Origin: an uncultured Prevotellaceae bacterium
GTDB lineage: Bacteria > Bacteroidota > Bacteroidia > Bacteroidales > Bacteroidaceae
Direction: 5' to 3'
DNA length: 64,000 nucleotides
Assembly: GCA_902782305.1 (NCBI GenBank)
Contig: CACZMV010000004.1
Span: 1-64,000 of the forward strand
Positions 36,093 through 45,182 of this stretch are shown piece by piece. Below the pieces are notes generated by a model that saw only the letters and a program-made list of their open reading frames with translations, had not been told where the DNA came from and did not search any database. Both the position numbers and the translations under genes were made by a program. Every line of letters begins with the position of its first letter. Within the stretch, counting starts at the first letter, position 1.

Positions 36093-37370
36093 ATGAGGAA
36101 AGTATATAGGACACTAATGACCCTGTTGGTTGGGCTAACGGTGCTGACTTCGTGTAATAAGGAAATGTTTGACCAAAAGATTTACGATGAAATCGTGAAT
36201 ACAACATTTCCCATCGAGCCCGTTGACGACACTCACACGTGGACTACAACCACTAGACGTAGCATTGTGGTGAATGTTAATGGCAAGTTGGTGGATATGG
36301 AGAAATTGCAAATACTAACAGCTGACCCCAGCAGCTCTTCATCCACGCCACAGATTATGGCAGAGGAAAAGAATCCTGTAGAAGGCAGAAGCTATACCAT
36401 GCTCTTTGTTGCTCCTGCAGCACAGACCACTTTCTATGCAGCCATCAGAACCATCGACGGGAAATATGCTGTTGTACCATTCAATGCGACAGCCCAGCAG
36501 ATAAGCTTCACGGACAAGAGCATTGTCAATGCTGCAGATGTTACTAAGTGGCAAGAGTTTACCTATATCTTCGAAGAGAACTTTCCAGAACCAGGAGACT
36601 ATGATTTCAACGACTGCGTAATGCGAATCTCCATGCAGCCAGGCAACAAGAAGAATCAGGTAAAAGTGAATGTGACTCTAGCTGCTGTTGGTGCCAAAGC
36701 AACAATTGCAGGAGCCATCAAATTACTAAACTACACAGCCGACGATATAGAAAGTATAGAAGTTGAAGGCGGTTCAGCTTTTGATGATGGCTACCCTATT
36801 CCGCTGAAAGCTTTTTCCAGTGGCGATACTTTCCTGACAGGACAAAATGGTAGCGACGCCGTTATCCGACTGTTTGAAGATGCCATGTGGTGTCTGACTA
36901 AAGAAGATGCCAGTGATGCAGGTTATATTCATCGCATAAAAGTGAATGTAACAACTGAGGAGAACGACGACAACAAGCTTATTACCCCTATCACTAAGAC
37001 TTTCATCATCACTTTTAAGGAAAGTTCTTCGTCAATGCTGAACAATTTCCTGCTTGACAATCTGGATCCATTCATCATAGTCAATTACAATGGTAATTTC
37101 TGGGAAACGCATACTTACAATCATCGTTTAGCCAAGGTGTTATATGATTATTACTATCAGACAACACTCCCCATGATTTGGGCTTTGTGTGTTCCTACAG
37201 GATCTTTCCGCTGGCCTTTGGAGAGCCACCTTATAGGTAATTATAAAGATGGGGTCTTAACAGGAGCGTATCGCGAGTATGGACATTCTTTCGGTCAGTG
37301 GGCTGCAGATAAAACCCAATCAACAGACTGGTATTTCTATCCCACATTATCCGCAACGATTTATAAATAA
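36093..37370 (+). CDS. LruC-domain (DUF4842) lipoprotein, smaller paralogue
   Basis: This 425-residue lipoprotein has the lipobox LTSC near residue 20. The LruC core appears as FPEPGDYDFNDCVMRIS. The C-terminus resembles the upstream protein: FRWPLES, then AYREYGHSFGQWAAD and STDWYF. It lacks the long beta-helix region. The pair probably arose by duplication with gain or loss of the repeat region. Substrate or partner unknown. Confidence 0.8.
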   Translation: MRKVYRTLMTLLVGLTVLTSCNKEMFDQKIYDEIVNTTFPIEPVDDTHTWTTTTRRSIVVNVNGKLVDMEKLQILTADPSSSSSTPQIMAEEKNPVEGRSYTMLFVAPAAQTTFYAAIRTIDGKYAVVPFNATAQQISFTDKSIVNAADVTKWQEFTYIFEENFPEPGDYDFNDCVMRISMQPGNKKNQVKVNVTLAAVGAKATIAGAIKLLNYTADDIESIEVEGGSAFDDGYPIPLKAFSSGDTFLTGQNGSDAVIRLFEDAMWCLTKEDASDAGYIHRIKVNVTTEENDDNKLITPITKTFIITFKESSSSMLNNFLLDNLDPFIIVNYNGNFWETHTYNHRLAKVLYDYYYQTTLPMIWALCVPTGSFRWPLESHLIGNYKDGVLTGAYREYGHSFGQWAADKTQSTDWYFYPTLSATIYK

Positions 37371-37382
37371 ACAACACCTCTT

Positions 37383-38615
37383 ATGGTACTGAATTATATT
37401 TGGGTAGCTTTCTTCCTGATTGCATTCATTATTGCAGCAGCGAAATTGGTCTTTATGGGAGACTATGACGTATTCCCCGCAATGATGGATTCTACGTTCT
37501 CTTCATCAAAGACTGCATTTGAGATTTCACTGGGTCTGACGGGTGTCTTATCCCTTTGGCTGGGTGTGATGAAGGTGGGCGAAAAAGGAGGCGTAGTCAA
37601 TGTATTGGCTAAAGTGTTGTCACCTGTGTTTACAAAGCTGTTTCCTGACATTCCAAAGGGACATCCCGTAACAGGTTCTATTTTTATGAACATTGCAGCT
37701 AACATGTTAGGACTGGACAATGCTGCTACGCCCTTGGGACTGAAGGCTATGGAACAGATGCAGGAGCTGAATACGAAGAAAGACACGGCATCCAACCCAA
37801 TGATTATGTTCTTGGTACTGAACACCTCTGGACTGACACTCATTCCCGTCAGCATCATGGTTTATCGTGCACAAATGGGGGCAGCCCAGCCTACGGACAT
37901 TTTCATCCCCATCCTATTAGCAACCTTCTTCTCTACGTTGGCAGGCATTATCATTACATCCCTGTTTCAGCGCATCAATGTGTTAAACCGCACCATCTTG
38001 CTAACTCTTGGAGGTGCTTGTGCTGTTGTTGCCGCTATCATCTGGGGCTTCTCACAGATGTCGCCAGACACCATGAATAAGGTGAGCACAACGACGGCAA
38101 ACATTCTGCTGATGACTATCATCACTGGATTCATACTGGCTGGAGTACGTAAGAAGGTGAACGTTTATGATGCCTTCATAGAAGGTGCTAAGGATGGTTT
38201 CACCACAGCTGTTCGTATCATTCCTTATTTGGTTGCCATTCTTGTTGGAATAGGTGTCTTCCGTGCCTCAGGAGCAATGGATATGCTTATTGGTGGCATG
38301 CGCTGGTGTGTAGAGGTAACGGGGGCTAATGCTGAATGGGTGGACGCTATGCCTACAGCACTCATGAAACCATTGTCTGGTTCTGGGGCACGTGGCATGA
38401 TGGTTGACGCTATGACCACCTATGGTGCAGATTCCTTTGTAGGTCGATTGTCTTGTGTGTTCCAGGGTTCTACAGATACCACCTTTTATATATTAGCAGT
38501 TTATTTTGGTAGTGTTGGCGTTTCCAGAACTCGCCATGCTGTCACTTGTGGCTTGTTGGCAGATTTTGCAGGCGTCATTGCAGCTATCGCTATCTGTTAT
38601 TTATTCTTTGCATAG
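37383..38615 (+). CDS. SpmA-SpmB fusion, nucleoside-recognition (Gate) membrane protein
   Basis: This 410-residue membrane protein joins the two spore-maturation-type Gate domains that are separate in Bacillus. The SpmA half is at the front (SKTAFEISLGLTGVLSLWLG, then GSIFMNIAANMLGLDNAATP). The SpmB half follows (DAFIEGAKDGFTTAVRIIPYLVA, then PLSGSGARGMMVDAM). The fused form is common in Bacteroidetes, which do not sporulate, so its role is likely transport-related and unknown. Confidence 0.9.
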   Translation: MVLNYIWVAFFLIAFIIAAAKLVFMGDYDVFPAMMDSTFSSSKTAFEISLGLTGVLSLWLGVMKVGEKGGVVNVLAKVLSPVFTKLFPDIPKGHPVTGSIFMNIAANMLGLDNAATPLGLKAMEQMQELNTKKDTASNPMIMFLVLNTSGLTLIPVSIMVYRAQMGAAQPTDIFIPILLATFFSTLAGIIITSLFQRINVLNRTILLTLGGACAVVAAIIWGFSQMSPDTMNKVSTTTANILLMTIITGFILAGVRKKVNVYDAFIEGAKDGFTTAVRIIPYLVAILVGIGVFRASGAMDMLIGGMRWCVEVTGANAEWVDAMPTALMKPLSGSGARGMMVDAMTTYGADSFVGRLSCVFQGSTDTTFYILAVYFGSVGVSRTRHAVTCGLLADFAGVIAAIAICYLFFA

Positions 38616-38618
38616 ACT

Positions 38619-40073
38619 ATGGCAAACATGAAATCTCTGGCCAAAGATACGGCCATTTACGGACTCTCGAGCATCGTCGGCAGGTTCCTCAATTACCTGT
38701 TAGTACCGTTATATACCTACTACATGCCTCACGAAACGGGCGACTATGGCATCAGCACCAATATCTATGCCTATGTGGCGCTGATACTGGTGATATTGAC
38801 CTTTGGTATGGAGACATCCTTGTTCCGCTTTGCCAACGACGAGAAGAACAAGCCCGACACTGTGTTCTCTATGGCAATGGCTGTAGTCGGTTCATTGACT
38901 GCCGTCTTCCTGCTGTTGCTGTTCGGACTGATTACACCAATCAGTAATGTCCTCGGCTATACTGAGCATCCAGACTACCTGTTGATGATGGGCGTGGTGG
39001 TAGCTCTCGACGCTCTGCAGGCTATCCCTTTCAGTTTCTTACGTTACCAGAAGCGTGCCATCCGTTTTGCCTCGCTGAAGATGCTGTTCATCATCTTTAA
39101 TATCGGACTGAATGTGCTGTATTTTGTCGTCCTCGGCAAGACATCTGTTTTCTACGTATTCTTTATTAACCTGTTGTGTACAGCATTTATCACATTGTTC
39201 TTCATACCTGATTTGATAAAGATACAGTGGAAGTTCGACGGCCAACTGCTGCGCCAGATGTTCAGCTACTCATGGCCCATCCTGATATTGGGTATCGCAG
39301 GCATTCTGAATCAGGTGGCTGACAAGATTATCTTTCCATTGGTCTATCCCGACGAAGAGCAGGCCAACATACTGCTAGGTGACTACGGCTCTTGTGTAAA
39401 AATTGCGATGATTATGGCCATGATTACCATGGCCTTCCGCTATGCCTACGAGCCCATCGTCTTCGCCAAGTCGAAAGATGCTGATAAAACGGAATACTAT
39501 GCCACCGCAATGAAGTACTTCCTCATCTTCACGCTACTGGCATACCTTTGTGTAGTGGGATGGATGCCCTTGCTGCAATATATATTAGGTGCCAACTATC
39601 GTGAGGGATTAGGCGTGGTACCTATTGTGATGGCGGCTGAAATCATGATGGGTGTCTACTTCAACCTGTCGTTCTGGTATAAACTCATCGATAAGACCAT
39701 CTATGGTGCTTGGTTCTCGCTGGCAGGTTGTGCCGTACTGTTTGCAGTAAATATTCTCTTTATCCCAAAGTACGGTTATTGGGCCTGTGCATGGGGTGGT
39801 GTGGCTGGCTACGGAACATCTATGGTTATAAGTTATATCGTAGGCCAGAAGAAGAACCCTATCCCCTATCCTATGCAGAGTATAGCCACTTATGTGCTGA
39901 TGACCGTTATCCTGACAGTAATGATGAATTGGTGTACAGAGCATTTCGACCTTGGCACAATAGGACAGTTGGTTTGCAACAACATCTGCATCCTGTTCTT
40001 CCTAAGCTACATCTTGCACAACGACCTGCCTGCGAAGAATCTCCCCATTATAGGAAAGTATTTTAAACATTAA
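38619..40073 (+). CDS. Polysaccharide flippase (Wzx/MATE-like)
   Basis: This 484-residue protein has about 14 membrane segments and starts with KDTAIYGLSSIVGRFLNYLLVP, typical of the polysaccharide biosynthesis flippase family. Charged residues inside the membrane (ETSLFRFANDE and KIIFPLVYPDEEQA) fit the family. It probably moves lipid-linked sugars across the inner membrane. It is 3 bp after the SpmA-SpmB gene and 7 bp before the S46 peptidase, so all three may share a transcript. Confidence 0.88.
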   Translation: MANMKSLAKDTAIYGLSSIVGRFLNYLLVPLYTYYMPHETGDYGISTNIYAYVALILVILTFGMETSLFRFANDEKNKPDTVFSMAMAVVGSLTAVFLLLLFGLITPISNVLGYTEHPDYLLMMGVVVALDALQAIPFSFLRYQKRAIRFASLKMLFIIFNIGLNVLYFVVLGKTSVFYVFFINLLCTAFITLFFIPDLIKIQWKFDGQLLRQMFSYSWPILILGIAGILNQVADKIIFPLVYPDEEQANILLGDYGSCVKIAMIMAMITMAFRYAYEPIVFAKSKDADKTEYYATAMKYFLIFTLLAYLCVVGWMPLLQYILGANYREGLGVVPIVMAAEIMMGVYFNLSFWYKLIDKTIYGAWFSLAGCAVLFAVNILFIPKYGYWACAWGGVAGYGTSMVISYIVGQKKNPIPYPMQSIATYVLMTVILTVMMNWCTEHFDLGTIGQLVCNNICILFFLSYILHNDLPAKNLPIIGKYFKH

Positions 40074-40080
40074 CACAAAT

Positions 40081-42192
40081 ATGAAAAAACTACTGTTATC
40101 AATCCTGTGTCTATGCTCACTCGTAGCCAAAGCCGACGAGGGCATGTGGACACTTTACAACTTGCCTGATGCTGTTTACAACCAGATGAAACAGTACGGT
40201 TTCCAGTTATCAAAGGATCAACTATATCAAAGCGATAATGCTGTCAAGAATGCGGTTGTCAACTTTGGTGGCTTCTGTTCTGGTGTTGTGGTATCGCCTG
40301 ATGGACTTGTATTTACCAACCACCACTGTGGTTTTGATGCCATTCGCAAGCACTCCACCGTTGAGCACGATTATATGCTGAACGGATTCTATGCCAAGAG
40401 CTTTGAAGAAGAGTTGCCCAACGAGGACTTGTTCGTCAGCTTCATGATAGAACAGAAGGACGTAACAGACCAGATTGCGCCAGCCCTGAAAGGCATCAAG
40501 CGTAACAAACAAGGAGCCATTGTCGACAGCATCGAGAATGCATGGCAGAAGGATATCCGCCAGAAAGACTCTACGCTGCGCGTGGAAATCAAGCCTTTCT
40601 ATGAGGGCAACAAGTACTACTGCACCACCTACCGCGACTTCAACGATGTGCGCCTGGTGTTCACCGTTCCCAAGTCGATGGGTAAGTACGGTGGCGAGAC
40701 GGACAACTGGATGTGGCCCCGCCAGACGTGTGACTATTCCGTGTTCCGTATCTATGCCGACCCCAAGACCAACGGCCCTGCCGATTATTCCAAAGACAAC
40801 GTGCCCTACCACCCCAAATCGTGGGCTCCTGTTTCCTTGCAGGGCTACAAGCCTGGTGACTTCTGTATGATTATGGGCTATCCGGGCTCTACCAGCCGTT
40901 ACCTGTCGAGCTATGGCATTCAGGAACGACGCGATGCCATCAATGCACCTCGCGTTCAGGTTCGTGAGTTGAAGCAGGAAGTGATGTTACGCCACATGCG
41001 GGCTTCCGAAGCAGTACGTATCATGTATGAATCAAAGTATGCCAACTCTTCCAACTACTGGAAGAACTCCATCGGCATGAACAAATGTATCGACAGCATC
41101 GCACTCATCCAGCAGAAGCAGCAGTTTGAGGCCAAGATACGTCAGTGGCAAGAGACCTCTGGTTATCTGAAAGGCGAACTTGACTTTGATAAGATGGCAA
41201 AGCTCTATCAGCAGCGCATGAAGCTGACTCGCATTCGCGCCCTGTTCAGGGAGACCTTCTTCTCTTTCGACGATCAGTTGACGACTCGTGCCTGGCGCAG
41301 CAACTGGGGCAAAAAGGTCCAGGGTCCTGAGAACAAACCCCAGAAGCAGTATTTCACTTTCGACGACAATAGCAAGGAGTGGGACGAGACGACCGACTGC
41401 GAACTTCTCTCCACGCTCATCCGCAACTATCGCCAGCAGGTGGACAGCGAGTATCTGCCCGACTTCTATCAGACCATCGATAAGAAATTCCACGGCGACT
41501 ACCTGGCCTACGTCAAGGCGATGTACAAGAAATCGGTGCTGATGAAAAGCGATAAGCCCATCTACTTCAACAAGAAGAGCTACAAGAAAGACCTTGGCGT
41601 ACAGTATGGACTCTCCATCAGTGAGCTCTTGGCCAAGATCAGTGCCGACTTGGGCCAGTTCAGCAATGACATTGCTGAGCAGGAAAAATTGCTGTGTGCT
41701 GCTGTGCTTCGCATGGAGATGGACATGCCTAACTATTCAGATGCCAACTTCACCCTGCGCATGACCTATGGACAGATTGGTGAATACACTCTTGGCGGAC
41801 GTCCTTCTGGCTATTACACCACAGCCCGATCGTTGTGGGAGAAGATGCAAAAGGCCGATGAGAATTTTGAATACTTTGCAGAGCCTGTGATGCACGAGCT
41901 GATGGCACAGAAAGACTTTGGAAAGTATGCTGACCCCTTGACGAAGACCATGCAACTCTGCTTCCTGTCGAACAACGACATCACGGGTGGCAACTCAGGC
42001 TCTCCTATCTTTAACGGTAAGGGTGAACTGCTGGGCTTGGCATTCGACGGCAACTGGGACAGCTTGGCAAGCGACATTTTCTTCGACCGTCAACTGGCTC
42101 GTACCATCAATGTGGATGTTCGCTATATGCTGTTCATGATGGACAAGTGGGGTCATGCCGACCGTTTGCTGAAAGAAATCAACGCAAAATAA
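40081..42192 (+). CDS. S46-family dipeptidyl-peptidase (DPP7-like)
   Basis: This 703-residue periplasmic serine peptidase has a signal peptide (LLLSILCLCSLVAKA). Catalytic His is in FTNHHCGFD (81-83) and the nucleophile is Ser639 in GGNSGSP. Eighteen residues after the serine the family specificity position is Gly657 (in AFDGNW). In characterised relatives glycine here goes with hydrophobic P1 (DPP7) and arginine with acidic P1 (DPP11), so DPP7-like specificity is expected. A strong hairpin terminator follows. Confidence 0.9.
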   Translation: MKKLLLSILCLCSLVAKADEGMWTLYNLPDAVYNQMKQYGFQLSKDQLYQSDNAVKNAVVNFGGFCSGVVVSPDGLVFTNHHCGFDAIRKHSTVEHDYMLNGFYAKSFEEELPNEDLFVSFMIEQKDVTDQIAPALKGIKRNKQGAIVDSIENAWQKDIRQKDSTLRVEIKPFYEGNKYYCTTYRDFNDVRLVFTVPKSMGKYGGETDNWMWPRQTCDYSVFRIYADPKTNGPADYSKDNVPYHPKSWAPVSLQGYKPGDFCMIMGYPGSTSRYLSSYGIQERRDAINAPRVQVRELKQEVMLRHMRASEAVRIMYESKYANSSNYWKNSIGMNKCIDSIALIQQKQQFEAKIRQWQETSGYLKGELDFDKMAKLYQQRMKLTRIRALFRETFFSFDDQLTTRAWRSNWGKKVQGPENKPQKQYFTFDDNSKEWDETTDCELLSTLIRNYRQQVDSEYLPDFYQTIDKKFHGDYLAYVKAMYKKSVLMKSDKPIYFNKKSYKKDLGVQYGLSISELLAKISADLGQFSNDIAEQEKLLCAAVLRMEMDMPNYSDANFTLRMTYGQIGEYTLGGRPSGYYTTARSLWEKMQKADENFEYFAEPVMHELMAQKDFGKYADPLTKTMQLCFLSNNDITGGNSGSPIFNGKGELLGLAFDGNWDSLASDIFFDRQLARTINVDVRYMLFMMDKWGHADRLLKEINAK

Positions 42193-42222
42193 AACAATCT
42201 CACGAAACATACATAAATAAAG

Positions 42223-42250
42223 CCCTAGGAATCGAAGTCCTAGGGTTTTT
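42223..42250. terminator. Bidirectional terminator
   Basis: CCCTAGGA at 42223-42230 pairs with TCCTAGGG at 42238-42245, followed by five T residues. A-rich sequence on the other side serves the convergent helicase gene. Confidence 0.85.
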
Positions 42251-42252
42251 CT

Positions 42253-44115
42253 TTATTTCTTCTTACGAGGCTTGCGGATAGCCCATCCTTCTTCGCTGAA
42301 GTCAGGCACTTCACCTTTTAAGAACTTCATCCAGTCTTCCTTTTTATAGGTCTTGGTTCCTCTAGAATTTCTAGTATCTCTATATGATCTAGATTCTCTA
42401 GAAGATCTAGACTCTCTTGTTGATCTGGCATTTCTTGAAACCTTCGAAGGCTTACCACCCTCCTCTGCATCATTACAGCGCACCTCACGATTCTTATAAC
42501 GCTGACCATTAACATATTTAATCACACGTTCAGCATCTTCCTCTGGCACTTCAAAATATGACATCGTGGTCAGCAAGTCGATATGTCCTACAGCAACATG
42601 ACCATGAACGTTCTTATTGAGAAACTGCATCAGTTCACCAGGATAGAAACCATCCTTCTTTCCAAGATTGATAAACAGTTTACAATAACCCTCGCTGGTT
42701 GGTGTTGCCGTCTTCTTGCCTTTCTTACCGCGCTCCGTTTTCTCAGCTTTATTCTTTGATGAAACGGGCTCTATCTCTGGTGCATCTGCATAGTAAGCCA
42801 AGAACTTGCCAAACTCCAACGACACGATTTTCTTAATCAAATCGTCTTTATCCACATACTCAAAATATCGGCTGATATCCTGCATAAAGGGAGCTATCTG
42901 GTCCTCATCCACGTCAGCTTTCACAATCTGGTCCATCACCTTATAGAGCTGTTTCTTACAGATCTCTTCAGCAGAAGGAATAGTTCCCTGTTCAAACTGC
43001 TTGCCAATTTCTTTTTCAATGTTACGAATCTTATGCTTCTCACGACTGTGGACAATACTGATGCTCGTACCCTTCTTGCCAGCACGACCAGTACGACCCG
43101 AACGGTGAGTGTAGTTCTCGATATCATCAGGCAATCCGTAGTTGATGACATGCGTCAAATCGTCAACATCCAAGCCACGGGCTGCCACATCAGTAGCCAC
43201 CAACAATTGTACGGTATGCTGACGGAACTTTTGCATCGTCAGGTCACGCTGTTGCTGACTGAGGTCACCATGCAACGACTCAGCATTATAGCCGTCCTTG
43301 ATGAGTTTATCTGCCACTTCCTGTGTTTCCATCTTCGTACGACAGAAGATGATGGCAAAAATGCGTGGATAATAGTCAACCAGTCGTTTCAGTGCCAGAT
43401 ATTTATCTTTGGCATTTACCATATAATAAATATGATTTACATGCTCGGCACCTTCGTTACGTGAACCCACCACTATTTCCTTGTAGTCGTGCAGATAACC
43501 TTTGGCTATACGCTCTATCTCACGGCTCATCGTAGCAGAGAAAAGCAACGTATTACGATCCTCTGGAACATTCTCCAGAATTTCGTCAATGCTCTCTTGG
43601 AAACCCATATTCAGCATCTCGTCGGCCTCGTCCAGCACTACGTTTTGCACATCGTCCAGCTTAGCTACACCACGTTTCATCAAATCAATTAATCGGCCAG
43701 GTGTAGCCACGACGACCTGTACACCTTTCCGCAGGGCACGTATCTGCTGCTCGATAGATGCCCCTCCATAAACAGCCTCAATATGGATACCATCCAGATA
43801 CTTCGCAAAATCGCGCATGTCATCTGCAATCTGCAGGCACAACTCACGAGTAGGAGCCAAAATAAGGGCATGGGGCAGTCCCCTTCCAATCTCTCCCATC
43901 TGAGGATGCGGTATTTCTGATATTCTTTGCAACACAGGAATACCGAATGCCGCCGTCTTGCCTGTACCTGTCTGGGCCAGTGCTATCACGTCATTCTTGT
44001 TTCCTAATAAATAAGGTATTACCTCCTCTTGTACAGGCATGGGCTGTACAAACCCCATTTCTTCTATGGCTTTGCGAATCCCTTCGCTCACACCAAGCTC
44101 TTCAAATGTCTTCAA
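42253..44115 (-). CDS. deaD: DEAD-box RNA helicase with DbpA-like C-terminal domain
   Basis: This protein of about 620 residues has all helicase motifs: Q motif near PMPVQEE, AQTGTGKTA, VLDEADEM, SATMS and HRSGRTGRAG. Residues ~485-555 are a DbpA-type RNA-binding domain (CKLFINLGKKDGFYPGELMQF). The tail is a basic arginine/serine region with TRESRSSRESRSYRDTR-like repeats. The start is TTG at 44115, since no ATG fits before residue 19 and the family starts with KTFEELGV. The -7 box at 44142-44149 supports this. It probably acts in ribosome assembly or mRNA turnover. Confidence 0.92.
   Translation of the reverse strand: MKTFEELGVSEGIRKAIEEMGFVQPMPVQEEVIPYLLGNKNDVIALAQTGTGKTAAFGIPVLQRISEIPHPQMGEIGRGLPHALILAPTRELCLQIADDMRDFAKYLDGIHIEAVYGGASIEQQIRALRKGVQVVVATPGRLIDLMKRGVAKLDDVQNVVLDEADEMLNMGFQESIDEILENVPEDRNTLLFSATMSREIERIAKGYLHDYKEIVVGSRNEGAEHVNHIYYMVNAKDKYLALKRLVDYYPRIFAIIFCRTKMETQEVADKLIKDGYNAESLHGDLSQQQRDLTMQKFRQHTVQLLVATDVAARGLDVDDLTHVINYGLPDDIENYTHRSGRTGRAGKKGTSISIVHSREKHKIRNIEKEIGKQFEQGTIPSAEEICKKQLYKVMDQIVKADVDEDQIAPFMQDISRYFEYVDKDDLIKKIVSLEFGKFLAYYADAPEIEPVSSKNKAEKTERGKKGKKTATPTSEGYCKLFINLGKKDGFYPGELMQFLNKNVHGHVAVGHIDLLTTMSYFEVPEEDAERVIKYVNGQRYKNREVRCNDAEEGGKPSKVSRNARSTRESRSSRESRSYRDTRNSRGTKTYKKEDWMKFLKGEVPDFSEEGWAIRKPRKKK
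42355..42430. repeat. TCTAGA-rich coding repeat in the helicase tail
   Basis: The DNA behind the arginine/serine tail has four TCTAGA or near-TCTAGA sites in about 55 bp (CTCTAGAATTTCTAG, GATCTAGATTCTCTAGAAGATCTAG). The repeat probably grew by slippage and explains the low-complexity tail. Confidence 0.6.
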
Positions 44116-44141
44116 ATTATCAACTTTTTATAAATCGGGTG

Positions 44142-44149
44142 CAAAGGTA
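44142..44149 (-). promoter_or_regulatory. -7 box of the DEAD-box helicase gene
   Basis: The minus strand reads TACCTTTG, 26 bp before the TTG at 44115. The divergent box at 44164-44171 lies 14 bp away. Confidence 0.6.
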
Positions 44150-44163
44150 CGAAAAATAATTTG

Positions 44164-44171
44164 TACCTTTG
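44164..44171 (+). promoter_or_regulatory. -7 box of the LOG gene
   Basis: TACCTTTG lies 19 bp before the ATG at 44191, which rules out the in-frame ATG-like start at 44161. Confidence 0.6.
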
Positions 44172-44190
44172 CAACAAAAGACATAAAGTT

Positions 44191-44718
44191 ATGAAAATCT
44201 GTATTTTTTGTTCGGCTAATCAACAGATAGATCCCGACTTTTTCCGCATGACGGAGGAGTTGGGGCAATGGGCTACTCGCGAGGGACATACTATTGTATT
44301 TGGCGGAGTAAATCAGGGATTAATGGAGTGTGTGGGTAAAGCTGCGCATGAAGCTGGTGGAAGAACCATAGGCGTGATTCCAAGGATTGTTGAGAAGAGT
44401 GGACGCATCTCTGATTATGTAGATATTGAGATGCTGTGCGACAATCTCAGTGATCGTAAACAGATGATGGAAGATCAAAGTGATGTATTTGTCGCCCTTC
44501 CTGGTGGCATCGGCACCATCGACGAACTGTTTACCATCGCTGCTGCACACACCATCGGCTACCATAACAAATTGGTCATCCTTTATAATATGAAAGGATT
44601 TTGGGATAGTCTAATAGCCATGCTTGATGATTTGCAGCAAAAAGGAATGGTTCGTGGCAATTGGCACGACTATATCGCTGTTGCTAATAACTTGGAGGAA
44701 TTAGCTAGGATTATCTAG
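44191..44718 (+). CDS. LOG-family phosphoribohydrolase
   Basis: This 175-residue protein is of the lysine-decarboxylase-like/LOG family. It has MKICIFCSANQ at the N-terminus, VFGGVNQGLMECV and the family signature LPGGIGTIDELF. LOG enzymes remove ribose 5-phosphate from nucleoside monophosphates, as in cytokinin activation; the bacterial substrate is probably a nucleotide. I use ATG 44191 because the -7 box at 44164-44171 precedes it. Confidence 0.88.
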   Translation: MKICIFCSANQQIDPDFFRMTEELGQWATREGHTIVFGGVNQGLMECVGKAAHEAGGRTIGVIPRIVEKSGRISDYVDIEMLCDNLSDRKQMMEDQSDVFVALPGGIGTIDELFTIAAAHTIGYHNKLVILYNMKGFWDSLIAMLDDLQQKGMVRGNWHDYIAVANNLEELARII

Positions 44719-44727
44719 ATATACTAT

Positions 44728-44746
44728 CCTTAGCGCAGGGCTAAGG
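44728..44746. terminator. Possible hairpin between LOG and ybeY ends
   Basis: CCTTAGC pairs with GCTAAGG around a short loop and overlaps the ybeY stop. There is no T-run, so its role as terminator is weak. Confidence 0.3.
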
Positions 44747-45140
44747 CAGCATTCTCAGCAGCTTCCATTTGTTCGCGCTCACCTGGACCCTTGTCGTTCA
44801 AGCCACATAGGTGCAGAATACCGTGGATAATGACACGGTGTAATTCCTCATCATAATTCTTTTTAAATAATTCGGCATTCGAGCGAACAGTATCCAGTGA
44901 GATAACCAAATCGCCATTAAGCACATCACCTTCGTCATAATCGAAAGTGATGATATCTGTGTAATAGTCGTGCCCCAAATATTCGCGGTTCACCTCAATA
45001 ATATGTTCATCGTCACAGAATAGATAGCCTACCTCACCCACTTTCTTACCATAAGTAGCTGCTACACGACGAATCCATGCCGTAGTCTCACGACGTTTGA
45101 TGTTAGGAAACTTAACGTTTTCAGTGCTGTATGTAATCAT
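44730..45140 (-). CDS. ybeY: Endoribonuclease YbeY (rRNA maturation)
   Basis: This 136-residue protein is a zinc-dependent endoribonuclease for 16S rRNA maturation and ribosome quality control. The motif is HGILHLCGLND rather than HGxLHLxGxDH, so the third metal ligand would be an aspartate or come from elsewhere. The rest of the fold, including the YYTDIITFDYDEGDVLNGDLVIS block, is normal. It is the last gene of the ruvB-coaD-ybeY run. Confidence 0.92.
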   Translation of the reverse strand: MITYSTENVKFPNIKRRETTAWIRRVAATYGKKVGEVGYLFCDDEHIIEVNREYLGHDYYTDIITFDYDEGDVLNGDLVISLDTVRSNAELFKKNYDEELHRVIIHGILHLCGLNDKGPGEREQMEAAENAALALR

Positions 45141-45182
45141 CTCTTTTGTTTTTGGAAAGAAATTATGGTAAATTGAGGGAAA

